Counted from the stretch's first letter, positions 45,381 to 54,833 are shown. The stretch: 64,000 nt of DNA from Neomegalonema sp. (GCF_028688855.1 NZ_JAQTXI010000004.1:62001-126000); one strand, 5' to 3'. A program made the numbers and translations. The notes: generated by a model from the sequence alone, not told the origin.

Positions 45381-46183
45381 GCCTGCTGGAGGTCCGGGAT
45401 CTGAAGATCCGCGCCGGAGCGCGCCGACTGGTCCATGGCGTCGGATTCAGCCTAGGGGCGGGCGAGCGTCTGGGGCTGGTCGGCGAGAGCGGTTCGGGCA
45501 AGTCTCTGATCGCGATGTCTCTGGTGGGGCTTCTGGCGCCGGGGCTGCGCGCCGAGGGCTCCGTGAAGCTCGACGGGCGGGAGGTCGTCGGCCGTCCCGA
45601 GCGCGACCTGACGCCTCTGCGCGGGAGTCTGGCGGCGGTGGTGTTTCAGGATCCGCGCGCCGCGCTGGATCCTCTGATGCGGATCGGGGCGCAGATGGCG
45701 GCGCCGATCCGCCGCCGCGCCCGCCGCGAGGGCCTGAGCCTCGACGCCCGCGCCCTGAAGGCCGAGATGATCGCCGCTCTGGAGCGGGTCGCGATCTCCG
45801 AGCCGGAGCGGATCCTCGCGGCCTTCCCGCATGAGGTTTCAGGCGGACAGCGGCAGAGGGTCGCCATCGCCATGGCGCTCTCCTGCCGCCCCCGGCTGCT
45901 GATCGCCGACGAGCCCACCACGGCGCTCGACGTGGCCACCCAGGCCGAGATTCTCGACCTCCTCGACCGGAGAATCCGCGAGGAGGGGCTTGCGCTGCTC
46001 TTCATCAGCCATGACCTGCCGGTGGTGGCGCGGATCGCCGACCGGGTGGTGGTGATGCGGCGCGGCGAGGCGGTGGAGGAAGGCCCGACCGCTCGGGTCT
46101 TCGCCCGCCCGGAGCATGATTATACGCGCGGCCTGATCGCAGCCGCGCGGCGTCTGGAGCAGGCTCTGGAGGGCGGATCATGA
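45377..46183 (+). CDS. Dipeptide-type ABC ATP-binding protein (DppD-like)
   Basis: A 268-residue ABC ATPase of the OppD/DppD group. It has Walker A GESGSGKS, Q-loop VFQDPRAALDP, signature VSGGQRQRV, Walker B LLIADEPTTALDV and H-loop FISHDLPVV, and all look intact. It forms a pair with the next gene to energise the importer. The C-terminal region is shorter than in many OppD proteins and lacks the extended cysteine cluster. Confidence 0.93.
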   Translation: MSLLEVRDLKIRAGARRLVHGVGFSLGAGERLGLVGESGSGKSLIAMSLVGLLAPGLRAEGSVKLDGREVVGRPERDLTPLRGSLAAVVFQDPRAALDPLMRIGAQMAAPIRRRARREGLSLDARALKAEMIAALERVAISEPERILAAFPHEVSGGQRQRVAIAMALSCRPRLLIADEPTTALDVATQAEILDLLDRRIREEGLALLFISHDLPVVARIADRVVVMRRGEAVEEGPTARVFARPEHDYTRGLIAAARRLEQALEGGS

Positions 46184-46944
46184 GTCTTTTCCGCCTTGAA
46201 GGCGTCGATTACGCCTATCCCGACGGCGCGCAGGTGCTGCATGGAATCTCCTTCGCTCTGGAGGAGGGCGAGAATCTCGGGATTCTGGGCGAGAGCGGTT
46301 CGGGGAAATCCACCCTGCTGCGGCTGCTCCTCGGACTGGATCGCCCGGACGCCGGAAGCGTCGAGGCCGATGGGAGCCCGCTCGACCTCCGCGACCGCGC
46401 CCGCATGAAGGCGCATCGCCGCTTCGTCCAGCCGGTGTTTCAGGATCCCTATGGCTCGCTGGATCCGCGGATGCGCATCGGCCGGGCTCTGGCCGAACCC
46501 ATCGCCGCGCTGGGCCTGCCCCTTGATCCGCATACCGAGGTTCCCCGCGTGCTGGCCGCCGTGGGCCTGCCCGAGGACAGCGCCCGGCGGAGTCCGCGCG
46601 CCTTTTCGGGCGGACAGCGCCAGCGCATCGCCATCGCCCGGGCGCTGATCGCGCGGCCCAGGGTTCTCCTCGCCGACGAGCCGGTTTCCGCGCTGGATCT
46701 CTCGACGCGGGTGCGGATCATCGAGCTTCTGGCCGCTCTCGGGCGGGAGCTGACCCTCGTGATGGTCTCGCATGACGTGGCGGTGGTGGCGGCGCTTTGT
46801 TCGCGGATGATCGTGCTGGAGCAAGGCCGCATCGTCGAGGCGGGTCCGGTGCGCCGCATCCTCGAGGCGCCGCAGCATCCCTATACGCGCCGCCTGCTCG
46901 CCAGTCTGCCCCGCATGCCCGCCCCTGAAAGGACGACGTCATGA
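46180..46944 (+). CDS. Dipeptide-type ABC ATP-binding protein (DppF-like)
   Basis: The 254-residue second ATPase has Walker A GESGSGKST, Q-loop PVFQDPYGSLDP, signature FSGGQRQRI, Walker B LLADEPVSALDL and H-loop MVSHDVAVV. The PYTRRLLASLP ending is typical of DppF/OppF. It overlaps the preceding ATPase and the following DUF1684 gene by four bases each, so the whole unit is one transcript. Confidence 0.93.
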   Translation: MSLFRLEGVDYAYPDGAQVLHGISFALEEGENLGILGESGSGKSTLLRLLLGLDRPDAGSVEADGSPLDLRDRARMKAHRRFVQPVFQDPYGSLDPRMRIGRALAEPIAALGLPLDPHTEVPRVLAAVGLPEDSARRSPRAFSGGQRQRIAIARALIARPRVLLADEPVSALDLSTRVRIIELLAALGRELTLVMVSHDVAVVAALCSRMIVLEQGRIVEAGPVRRILEAPQHPYTRRLLASLPRMPAPERTTS

Positions 46945-47711
46945 GCTTCGCCGAAGACCACGCCGCATGGGCCGCCGCCCGCCTCGCCGCGCTCAAGGCG
47001 GAGGACGGCTGGCTGCATCTGACCGACCGCGTCGAGATCTCGCCGGGCCGTCATGAGGTCGGGCGGGGCGAAGAGGCCGAGATCCGGATTTCGGCTGGGC
47101 CTGAGCGACTCGGAGTTCTGACTCTGGGCGAAGACGGATCCGCCGCGCTGGACGCAGGCGCGGGGCCTCTGGCTTTCGTCGCCGCCCCGGAGGGGACGCC
47201 GCAGCTCAGGACCGGCGGCCTCCTGCTGGAGATCTCGACGCTGGAGGGGCAGGCGGCGCTGCGCGTCCGGGATCTGACCGACCCGGCGCGCGAGGCCTTC
47301 GCCGAGATCCCGGCTTATCCGCCGGACCCCGCATGGCGCATCCTTGCGGATTGGGAGAAGCTGCCGGAAGCGGAAGACCTCAGGATCGGGACCGTCACGG
47401 GCGTCGAGACTTCGGCGCGGATCACCCATCGCGCGCGCTTCCTGCATGAGGGCCGGGAGGTCGCGCTTCTGCCGACCCACTGGAAGAAGGGGAAGCCGAT
47501 GTTCGTGATCCGCGACGCGACTTCCGGGCGGGAGACCTACGGCGCCTCGCGCTTCCTGATCGGCGAGCCGGAGGGCGACAGGATCGTTCTGGATTTCAAT
47601 CGCGCCTTCAATCCGCCCTGCGCCTTCACGGATTTCGCGGTCTGCCCGCTGCCTCCGCGCGAGAACATCCTCCCCTTCCCGATCCGCGCGGGCGAGAAGA
47701 AGCTCGCCTGA
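46941..47711 (+). CDS. DUF1684 family protein
   Basis: A 256-residue cytoplasmic protein of the DUF1684 family, with the marker segments SGRETYGASRFLIG and LDFNRAFNPPCAFTDFAVCPLPP near its end. The family's function is unknown to me. The N-terminal part (EDHAAWAAARLAALKAEDGWL) is also typical. The ATG overlaps the stop of the DppF-like ATPase by four bases, so it is made together with the importer. It might act on the imported compound or on a cellular partner. Confidence 0.85.
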   Translation: MSFAEDHAAWAAARLAALKAEDGWLHLTDRVEISPGRHEVGRGEEAEIRISAGPERLGVLTLGEDGSAALDAGAGPLAFVAAPEGTPQLRTGGLLLEISTLEGQAALRVRDLTDPAREAFAEIPAYPPDPAWRILADWEKLPEAEDLRIGTVTGVETSARITHRARFLHEGREVALLPTHWKKGKPMFVIRDATSGRETYGASRFLIGEPEGDRIVLDFNRAFNPPCAFTDFAVCPLPPRENILPFPIRAGEKKLA

Positions 47712-47945
47712 CTTCCGGGGCCGGGAAAGGTCGCCTGTGACGCGTTTGTCGCGTCGCCGCTTTCCGTTGATCGAGGTCGGCCGTCCGCGCATGCGACGCC
47801 CGGGCGCCGCGACAGGGAATCCTCTTTCCACCGTATGAAGATCGGGAGGCGCAGCAGGACGCGCTGGCGGAGGCGTGATATGGCTCCGGAGGCGCAGGTT
47901 GCGCGGATGAAGACGAAATCTTCGGGATGAAGGCGGAATTCCAGA

Positions 47946-50858
47946 GTGAATCAGAGCGATGTCCAGAAAACGGATCTGATCGGGAAGATCAGGACTTCCT
48001 ATCGTCGCCTGAAGAAACATGCGCGCAAGACCCGCAAGAGGCTCTTCCAGAAATTCATTCTGGATCTGAAATGGAACGCCTTGCTGCTCAGGGCGAGGCT
48101 GGAGAGATACAAGAGGGCCTCCCGCGACGAGAACGAGCTCGCGAACGCCATGACGCTCGATTTCCTTGCAAGGGAGTTGAAGCTGGATGAAGCCGCCATG
48201 AGCGGCGTATCCGGATATTTCCAGCTGGACGTCTGGGTCGCGGAAGCCGTCAGATCCAGAACGATGACGCCGGACCAGGCCCGGACGCTCGCCCGGATTC
48301 TGGCCGCCGCCGGATGTCACAGGAGAGCCTGCGACGTCAACCTCGCGCTCTGGCGCGCGAATCTCAATCAGACGACGTCCTTTCCGGATTATCTGTCGAC
48401 GAAGCTGAAGAGCGAAGGATCCGGAAAGGTCCTGAGCATCCTGGATCAGCAGGACTGGCGGCTGTCGGAGCCGCGGTTTGCTCCTCTCGTGATCGAGATC
48501 CTGTCTCGCGGCGACGCCGAGGGCTTCCTGTCCAGAGCGGGGACGCCGCTCCTGCTGAGGATCCTGGCGACGAATCCCGGTTCGAGGAGCCTCCGCGACA
48601 GATTGCGGAAAGACCTGCTCCAGAGGATTCGCTCCCTGAATCCCGCGGCGCTCGCGTTCCTCGCCCGTGAAAGAGGCTGGACGGTCGATGAGCTCCAGAT
48701 GCGCCTTCAGGAGCCGGATCGGAGGAAGGATCCCCAGAGCCTCCTCGACGAAGCGGTCCTGCGCCCTGCAAGGGAGCTTGATCTGAAGTTGCAGGACATC
48801 CTGAGATCCGGCCTCCTCCCCCGGGATCCCGAGACGGCGATGGACCAGTTCAAGGGCGATCCCGAAGCCCTGCGCGCCTTGAGGATGGCGGAAAGCTTCA
48901 CCGGCTTTCATGCGTTCAAGGGCATGTTCTCTCCGGCTGCGCAGCCCGGTTCTCCGGAGCTTCCGGCGGCCCGGAGCGGAGTCCTGGTGATTTCCGCCGG
49001 CGATCTCTCCGCCGAGGTGAGGGCCGGTCTGGGCGGCGGACAGCCCCGGACGCATCATGTGGCCATCCAGGCGAACAAGGGAGACACGCGCCTTCGCGAC
49101 ATCGTGGTCCCGCACAACAGCCCCATCGACCATGAGGCGGCTCATCAGGCCGAGGCCTTCGGGCGGCGCGTCGCGGACAGGATCTTCAAGGCGGCGAGTC
49201 CGGAGTTGCGGGGAGCATGGGCGCTTTCGCTGGCGGACCGGATGTTCGGCCAGTTCAAGCGCAGTCTGTCCCTGGTCGATTTCCAGCGTCAGGAAAACTG
49301 CGACAAGACGCTGATCGTTCTGGAGAAGGGGAACTGGGAGCACATGTTCTCCCTGGCCTGCGCGCTGGAAAGCGCAGGCGGCGAGGTCTGGGTGGTCTGG
49401 TCCGCGATGGAGGCCCCGGCGCGTCAGCAGCTTCTGTCGCACTGGCTACGGTCGGGAGCGGCGACTCCTCTTGAGCTTCTGATCCGTCAGCAGAAACTGA
49501 CGCCGATGGGAAGCGCGGAGGAGATCTGGGCGGCGGCGGCCCTCGACCGCATCGCTCAGGCGCGGGAGCCGGAGCCGGGGTTCGGCGGGCCCCTTCTCAA
49601 CCAGGGCCTGCTCGGCGAACTGGAGGACAGGATCCTTCAGGAGAAATGCCCGCTGATGATGGCGGGGCTTGGCGATCCCAGTTATTTCGCGGCCATGCAG
49701 GCCCTCCTCGCGAAGATGGAGGACAGGGGTCGGCAGATCGTGGCTCTGGATACGAACTGGGCGATCACGTCTCCGGCGAACAACGCCTTGAAGGGCGTTT
49801 GTCCCGGGGTCGCGCTCAACGCCTCGCTTGCGGGCATGGAGGCGGCGGCCGTCGAGGCGGAGCAGGAATTCCTGAGGTTTTGCGAAGATCTGGATCCGGC
49901 GTCTCTGGACCCTGGCGCGATGATGACGATTCCGCGCATGTATGGCGTCTTGCGCAACGTCATGAGCGATTGCGCCATCGAGATGATCGCTGCGCGGCGT
50001 CTGCTGGAGAAGAAGCCTGCGTGTTTCATCTCTCTTCCGGGAAGAGCGCCCGAAATCCGCGCCGCGACGATCATCGCCAGAGAAAACGGCGTCAGGAGCA
50101 TCGACCTGCAGGCCTTCTATATTTCCAATCACCCGCGATACAAATCAAGTCTGGCGGATGTGTATTGCGCGATCACGACGGATCAGGCCGATCTGTACAA
50201 GAGGCATCTAGATCCTCCGGAGAATCAGCGGATCGAGGTGACCGGGTCTCTCGCCCTGGACCAGCGCCTTTCCCGGGTGCGGGGAATGTCGAAAGAAGAG
50301 GCGAGGGACAAGCTGAACTGGGCGAAAGACGACCGGATCCTTCTCTTTGGCGCGCAACATGGCTCGGGGAAGGAGGGGAGGCGCATCCTGGATCTTCTGA
50401 TCGGAATGGTGGAGACTTGGCCCAGGAGCTGGCGTCTTGTGATCAAGCTTCACCCGCGCGAAGCCCAGAGCGTCGAACAGGACATGATCGACGCGATATC
50501 TGCTCTCGGGAAGAGAAATCAGATATCCGTCCACAGGTCTGAATCGATCTACGATTTGATTGTGGGATCCGATGTCGTTGTGACTCAATTTTCAAACATC
50601 GGCCTTGAAGCGGCTGTTCTTGGAAAACCTGTATTGGCCGTGAATTTCACGGAAAATGAATATGCCGTGGACCTGGCTGAAATCGGCGTCGCGGAGAGGA
50701 TGTCCACTGAAGGAGATCTTCAAGAGAGAGTGAAATCTCTGATGTCGATTTATGGCGTCGAATATGAATCAACCAGAAGAGATGATTATTTTAAAATGAA
50801 TGAATTTCTTGAAAACGGGGGATCTGCGGACAGAATCATGTCCATCATTGATAGTTGA
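47946..50858 (+). CDS. Large orphan GT-B-like protein of unknown function
   Basis: A 970-residue protein that I cannot assign firmly. The first 120 residues are strongly basic and helical (LKKHARKTRKRLFQK). The middle has a long unassigned helical and mixed region. The C-terminal third resembles GT-B fold capsule or glycerophosphate transferases: RLVIKLHPREA (about 830) and VVVTQFSNIGLEAAVLGKPVLAVN (about 880). The GTG start at 47946 is the first in frame. Its 3' part (about 50,480-50,860) is visibly AT-rich compared with the rest of the window, suggesting transferred or poorly ameliorated DNA. A surface-polysaccharide role is the best guess. Confidence 0.6.
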   Translation: MNQSDVQKTDLIGKIRTSYRRLKKHARKTRKRLFQKFILDLKWNALLLRARLERYKRASRDENELANAMTLDFLARELKLDEAAMSGVSGYFQLDVWVAEAVRSRTMTPDQARTLARILAAAGCHRRACDVNLALWRANLNQTTSFPDYLSTKLKSEGSGKVLSILDQQDWRLSEPRFAPLVIEILSRGDAEGFLSRAGTPLLLRILATNPGSRSLRDRLRKDLLQRIRSLNPAALAFLARERGWTVDELQMRLQEPDRRKDPQSLLDEAVLRPARELDLKLQDILRSGLLPRDPETAMDQFKGDPEALRALRMAESFTGFHAFKGMFSPAAQPGSPELPAARSGVLVISAGDLSAEVRAGLGGGQPRTHHVAIQANKGDTRLRDIVVPHNSPIDHEAAHQAEAFGRRVADRIFKAASPELRGAWALSLADRMFGQFKRSLSLVDFQRQENCDKTLIVLEKGNWEHMFSLACALESAGGEVWVVWSAMEAPARQQLLSHWLRSGAATPLELLIRQQKLTPMGSAEEIWAAAALDRIAQAREPEPGFGGPLLNQGLLGELEDRILQEKCPLMMAGLGDPSYFAAMQALLAKMEDRGRQIVALDTNWAITSPANNALKGVCPGVALNASLAGMEAAAVEAEQEFLRFCEDLDPASLDPGAMMTIPRMYGVLRNVMSDCAIEMIAARRLLEKKPACFISLPGRAPEIRAATIIARENGVRSIDLQAFYISNHPRYKSSLADVYCAITTDQADLYKRHLDPPENQRIEVTGSLALDQRLSRVRGMSKEEARDKLNWAKDDRILLFGAQHGSGKEGRRILDLLIGMVETWPRSWRLVIKLHPREAQSVEQDMIDAISALGKRNQISVHRSESIYDLIVGSDVVVTQFSNIGLEAAVLGKPVLAVNFTENEYAVDLAEIGVAERMSTEGDLQERVKSLMSIYGVEYESTRRDDYFKMNEFLENGGSADRIMSIIDS

Positions 50859-51057
50859 ATTCAATTAAAATTCATATGAACCAATCCTTCATCATCATGA
50901 CGTTTTTTCCGCGCCGCCTGGATCTCATGTGATCCGGAAATATCGGAATCCAGCCTTCCCGAATGCTGTTCCTACGGTCGAGATGGCCCCAGTCCGGGCA
51001 GGCGACGGAGTTTCGTTTTCGCCCGGCAGGGGCCCCTGCCCCCGTGGCGCAGGAGCC

Positions 51058-51957
51058 TCAGGAGAGGACGCCCGCCGTCGTTTCGGCGAGCCAGTCGGCG
51101 AAGAGGCTCAGGCGTCGCGTCGGACGCGCCCGCCCGGGAAACAGAAGATGCGCCGGCAAGGCCCCGGGCCTGATCTCGGGCAGGACCTCGACCAGATCCC
51201 CCGCCGCCAGATGCTCCGCCACGTCATAGGCCGGGATCTGGATCATCCCCAGTCCCGCGAGGGCGCAGGCGATATAGGCCTCGGCGCTGTTGGCGCTGAC
51301 GCGCCAGGGCGTCGGGCGGCTCCGGATCTCGCCCCCCTCGACCCATTCCCAGTCGGCCACCCGTCCGGAGCCGGGCGAGGCGTAGGCCACCTGAAGATGA
51401 CGGTCGAGGTCGTCCAGACCGCGCGGCGCGCCATGGCGGGCCAGATAGGCGGGACTCGCGACGTTGATCTGGACGATCTCGCCAAGACGGCGCGCCCGCA
51501 GACTGGAATCCGGCAGGGGACCGATCCGCAAGGCGCAATCCACCCGCTCGCCGACCAGATCCGCCAGACGATCCGCGACGCCCAGCTCCACGACGATCCC
51601 CGGCCAGCGCGCCAGAAACTCCGGCAAGGCGGGCGCGAGGATCAGGCGTCCGATCCGCCCCGGAACCTCCACGCGGATGCGCCCTTCCAGACCTCGCGCG
51701 GCGCTGCGGAACATGGCCTCCATCTCCTCGTGTTCGGAGAGAAGGCCGAGGCAGCGTTCATAGAATTCAGAGCCTTCGTCGGTCGGATGGAGGCTGCGCG
51801 TCGTGCGCTGCAGGAGGCGCGCGCCCAGACGGGCCTCGAGTTCGGCCACCGCCGCCGAGACGCTGGAGCGCGGCTTCTGCAGCGTGTCGGCGGCCCGGGT
51901 GAAGCTGCGGGCCTCCACCACCCGGACGAAGACGCGGTAAAGCTCGATGCGGTCCAT
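51058..51957 (-). CDS. LysR-family transcriptional regulator
   Basis: A 299-residue LysR regulator with a typical N-terminal winged helix (RIELYRVFVRVVEARSFTRAADTLQKP) and a C-terminal effector domain of the CrgA-like group (GRIRVEVPGRIGRLILAPALPEFL). It is divergent from an SDR gene with 104 bases between them, the classical layout for LysR control of the neighbour and of its own gene. The inducer is unknown. Confidence 0.93.
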   Translation of the reverse strand: MDRIELYRVFVRVVEARSFTRAADTLQKPRSSVSAAVAELEARLGARLLQRTTRSLHPTDEGSEFYERCLGLLSEHEEMEAMFRSAARGLEGRIRVEVPGRIGRLILAPALPEFLARWPGIVVELGVADRLADLVGERVDCALRIGPLPDSSLRARRLGEIVQINVASPAYLARHGAPRGLDDLDRHLQVAYASPGSGRVADWEWVEGGEIRSRPTPWRVSANSAEAYIACALAGLGMIQIPAYDVAEHLAAGDLVEVLPEIRPGALPAHLLFPGRARPTRRLSLFADWLAETTAGVLS

Positions 51958-52061
51958 TGTTCGCCGATCCTGACAAGTGAAGCTGAAATCTGCTGATTAA
52001 AGCGGAAATCCGAACGGATATCCTGCCTTCAGCATCAACGGACGACATATGGAGAACAGCC
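51958..52061. promoter_or_regulatory. Divergent LysR/SDR promoter region
   Basis: This 104-base gap between the divergent LysR and SDR genes should contain both promoters and LysR binding sites. It is AT-richer than its flanks (CTGATTAAAGCGG near 52000). Several short T-N11-A candidates can be drawn, but none is distinctive enough to name as the operator. Confidence 0.5.
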
Positions 52062-52835
52062 ATGACGGTTCGCAGCGTCAAGGACAAGACCATTCTGATC
52101 GCAGGCGGCGCCAAGAATCTGGGCGGTCTGCTGGCTCGGGACTTCGCCGGACTGGGCGCCCGGGCGATCGCGGTGCATTACAACAGCCCCGCCACCGCGG
52201 CGGAGGCCGAAGCCACCGTGGCCGCGGTGAAGGCGGCCGGAGCCCAGGCCGCCGCCTTTCAGGCGGACCTGACCACGGCGGGCGCGGTGAAGAAGCTCTT
52301 TGCGGAGGCTCAGGCCGCCTTCGGCCGTCCGGACATCGCGATCAACACGGTCGGCAAGGTGCTCAAGAAGCCCATCGCCGAGATCTCCGAGGCCGAATAC
52401 GACGAGATGAGCGACGTCAACGCCAAGGCGGCTTTCTTCTTCCTGAAGGAGGCGGGCGCGGCGCTGAACGACAACGGCTCGATCTGCACTCTGGTGACTT
52501 CGCTTCTGGGCGCCTATACGCCGTTCTACTCCAGCTACGCGGGAACCAAGGCTCCGGTGGAGCATTTCACGCGCGCGGCCTCGAAGGAGTTCGGCGCCCG
52601 AGGGATTTCGGTGACGGCCATTGGCCCCGGCCCGATGGACACGCCGTTCTTCTATGGTCAGGAGGCGCCTGACGCGCAGGCCTATCACAAGTCTGCGGCG
52701 GCTCTTTCGCCGCTCTCGAAGACGGGTCTGACCGACATCGAGGATATCGCGCCCTGGATCCGCTTCCTCGTCACGGAGGGCTGGTGGATGACCGGACAGA
52801 CCATCCTGGTCAACGGCGGCTACACCACGAAGTGA
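52062..52835 (+). CDS. SDR-family oxidoreductase
   Basis: A 257-residue classical short-chain dehydrogenase with a slightly altered cofactor loop GGAKNLGG (residues 15-22), the active-site YAGTK pair, INTVGK in place of NNAG and a C-terminal GQTILVNGGY ending. It will reduce or oxidise a carbonyl/alcohol substrate with NAD(P). The substrate is not evident. The divergent LysR protein probably controls it. Confidence 0.9.
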   Translation: MTVRSVKDKTILIAGGAKNLGGLLARDFAGLGARAIAVHYNSPATAAEAEATVAAVKAAGAQAAAFQADLTTAGAVKKLFAEAQAAFGRPDIAINTVGKVLKKPIAEISEAEYDEMSDVNAKAAFFFLKEAGAALNDNGSICTLVTSLLGAYTPFYSSYAGTKAPVEHFTRAASKEFGARGISVTAIGPGPMDTPFFYGQEAPDAQAYHKSAAALSPLSKTGLTDIEDIAPWIRFLVTEGWWMTGQTILVNGGYTTK

Positions 52836-52842
52836 GCGATCA

Positions 52843-52872
52843 GGCCCAGCCCTTCTTCACAAGGGCCGGGCT
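52843..52872 (+). terminator. Possible terminator hairpin after the SDR gene
   Basis: Eight bases after the SDR stop, the arms CCCTT and AAGGG with flanking GCCC/GGGC form a bulged hairpin around a 6-base loop. No clear T-run follows (CTCTCCCTGTC), so termination is only possible. Confidence 0.3.
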
Positions 52873-53028
52873 CTCCCTGTCAAGACAAGGGCGACACCTG
52901 CGGCTCCACCACAAAGAGAGAGTCTTCCGGCGATCCCGTCCGGAAATTCGAAAGCAAGGAGCGGAGTGAGATCGGGCGGCCGCAGGACTATCTCTGTCCT
53001 CAAGACAGACAAAGATGCGAGAATCGCC

Positions 53029-54087
53029 ATGATCGAGATGTCAACCGAACAGGATCCGCGCTGGCGCAGCGTCCTGGCGCGCGATGCGCAGGCCGACGGC
53101 GGCTTCGTCTACGCGGTGAAGACGACGGGCGTCTATTGCCGTCCCTCCTGCCCGTCGCGCCGGGCGAAGGCCGCCAACGTCGCCTTTTACGATACGCCCG
53201 CTCAGGCCGAGGCCGCAGGCTTCCGGCCCTGCCTGAGGTGCAATCCGAAAGGCCCCTCTGCGGCCGAGGCCAATGCGGCGCTAGTGGCCGAGGCCTGCCG
53301 GATCATCGAGGCCTCCGACGAGACGCTGAAGCTCGACGGCCTCGCCGAGCGCATCGGCATGAGTCCCTTTCACTTTCACCGTCAGTTCAAGGCGATCACC
53401 GGCCTGACGCCGAAACAATGGGCCGCGGCCCATCGCACGCGCAAGATCCGGGCGGAGCTGGCTGACCCCTCCTCCAGCGTGGCCGGAGCGATCTATGGCG
53501 CGGGGTTCAACTCGAACAGCCGCTTCTATGAGACGTCGAACGAGGTGCTGGGCATGACGCCGACCGCCTTCCGAAACGGCGGAGACCAAGCCGAGATCCG
53601 TTTCGCTCTTGGGGAGAGTTCTTTGGGCGCGATCCTCGTCGCGCAAAGCGACAGGGGCGTCTGCGCGATCACGCTGGGCGATGATCCCGAGGATCTGGTC
53701 CGCGATCTGCAGGACCGTTTCCCCAAGGCCGAGCTCATCGGCGGAGACGCCGGATTCGAGGCCCTCGTGGCCCGCGTGGTGGGCTTCGTCGAGGCCCCGC
53801 GGATCGGGCTCGATCTGCCGCTCGACATGCGCGGCACCGCCTTTCAGGAACGCGTCTGGCAAGCCCTGAGGCGGATCCCGGCGGGGGAGACCCTGTCCTA
53901 CGCCGAAGTCGCCCGCCGGATCGGCGAGCCCAGGGCGGCGCGCGCCGTGGCTCAGGCCTGCGGCGCGAACAAGATCGCGGTGGCGATCCCCTGTCACCGC
54001 GTCGTCCGCAACGACGGCGCTCTCTCCGGCTATCGCTGGGGCGTCGAGCGCAAGCGCGCCCTGCTCGACAAGGAGGCTCGGGCGTGA
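53029..54087 (+). CDS. ada: Ada: methylphosphotriester sensor and O6-methylguanine-DNA methyltransferase
   Basis: A 352-residue bifunctional protein. The N-terminal zinc domain uses cysteines C37, C41, C68 and C71 (YCRPSC and PCLRC). One of them accepts methyl groups from phosphotriesters and turns the protein into an activator. An AraC-type HTH follows (about 95-180, FHRQFKAITGLTPKQW). The C-terminal methyltransferase domain carries IPCHRVV (catalytic Cys about 322) and removes methyl from O6-guanine. It is therefore both sensor and repair enzyme of the adaptive response. ATG 53029 is chosen. A GTG at 52966 with AGGAG nearby is an alternative start. The next gene overlaps its stop. Confidence 0.93.
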   Translation: MIEMSTEQDPRWRSVLARDAQADGGFVYAVKTTGVYCRPSCPSRRAKAANVAFYDTPAQAEAAGFRPCLRCNPKGPSAAEANAALVAEACRIIEASDETLKLDGLAERIGMSPFHFHRQFKAITGLTPKQWAAAHRTRKIRAELADPSSSVAGAIYGAGFNSNSRFYETSNEVLGMTPTAFRNGGDQAEIRFALGESSLGAILVAQSDRGVCAITLGDDPEDLVRDLQDRFPKAELIGGDAGFEALVARVVGFVEAPRIGLDLPLDMRGTAFQERVWQALRRIPAGETLSYAEVARRIGEPRAARAVAQACGANKIAVAIPCHRVVRNDGALSGYRWGVERKRALLDKEARA

Positions 54088-54833
54088 GCGCCGTGGAGGA
54101 GTTCATGCCCGCGCCGACCTCCGTCGAAGCGGCGGAGCGGCGGCTCGCCGCCTGCGACTGGCGCGCCTTCGCCGAGGAGATGGACGGCTACGGCTGCGCG
54201 ATTCTGCCGGGCCTTCTGACCCCGGAGGAATGCGCGGATCTGGCCTCGGCCTATCCACATGCGGAGCATTTCCGCAGCCATGTCCTGATGGCGCGGCATG
54301 GCTTCGGGAAAGGCGAATATCGCTATTACAGATATCCCTTGCCGGACCTGATCGGCGGCCTGCGGACGGCGCTTTATCCGCATCTGGCCGAGATCGCCAA
54401 CCACTGGAACGAGCGGATGGGCCTGCCCATCCGCTATCCCGAGGCTCACGAAGATTTTCTGGGCCATTGCCACGCGGTCGGCCAGACGCGCCCGACGCCT
54501 TTGCTGCTCCAATATGTCCCCGGCGACTTCAATTGCCTGCATCAGGATCTCTACGGCGATCTCGCCTTTCCGATACAGGTGGCCTTCCTGCTCTCGGAGC
54601 CGGGGCGGGACTTCACGGGCGGCGAATTCGTGCTGACCGAGCAGCGCCCCCGGACGCAGAGTCGCGCCGAGGTCGTGCCTTTGCGTCAGGGCGACGCGGT
54701 GGCCTTCGCGGTGCATCATCGCCCGGTGCGGGGCTCGAAGGGCGACTACCGCGTCAATCTGCGCCATGGAGTCAGCCGCTTGCGCTCCGGACTGAGGCAT
54801 AGCCTCGGGATCATCTTCCATGACGCCAGATGA
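54084..54833 (+). CDS. 2OG-Fe(II) oxygenase of the DNA-damage (Oxygenase-NA) type
   Basis: A 249-residue 2-oxoglutarate/iron-dependent dioxygenase with the iron motif HQD (about residue 153), a distal histidine in VHHRPV and a terminal RVNLRHGVSRLR arginine region. It resembles the Oxygenase-NA family linked to oxidative repair of alkylated nucleic acids. The GTG at 54084 overlaps the ada stop, and AGGAGG lies seven bases upstream, so it is translated with ada. A function in alkylation repair fits this operon. The exact substrate is inferred. Confidence 0.85.
   Translation: MSAVEEFMPAPTSVEAAERRLAACDWRAFAEEMDGYGCAILPGLLTPEECADLASAYPHAEHFRSHVLMARHGFGKGEYRYYRYPLPDLIGGLRTALYPHLAEIANHWNERMGLPIRYPEAHEDFLGHCHAVGQTRPTPLLLQYVPGDFNCLHQDLYGDLAFPIQVAFLLSEPGRDFTGGEFVLTEQRPRTQSRAEVVPLRQGDAVAFAVHHRPVRGSKGDYRVNLRHGVSRLRSGLRHSLGIIFHDAR

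Noticed and set aside
50859..51057. AT-rich gap after the 970-residue gene, searched for an attachment site or small RNA
   Set aside because: Only a short GGATC...GATCC inverted repeat was seen, with no direct repeat, tRNA remnant or integrase nearby.
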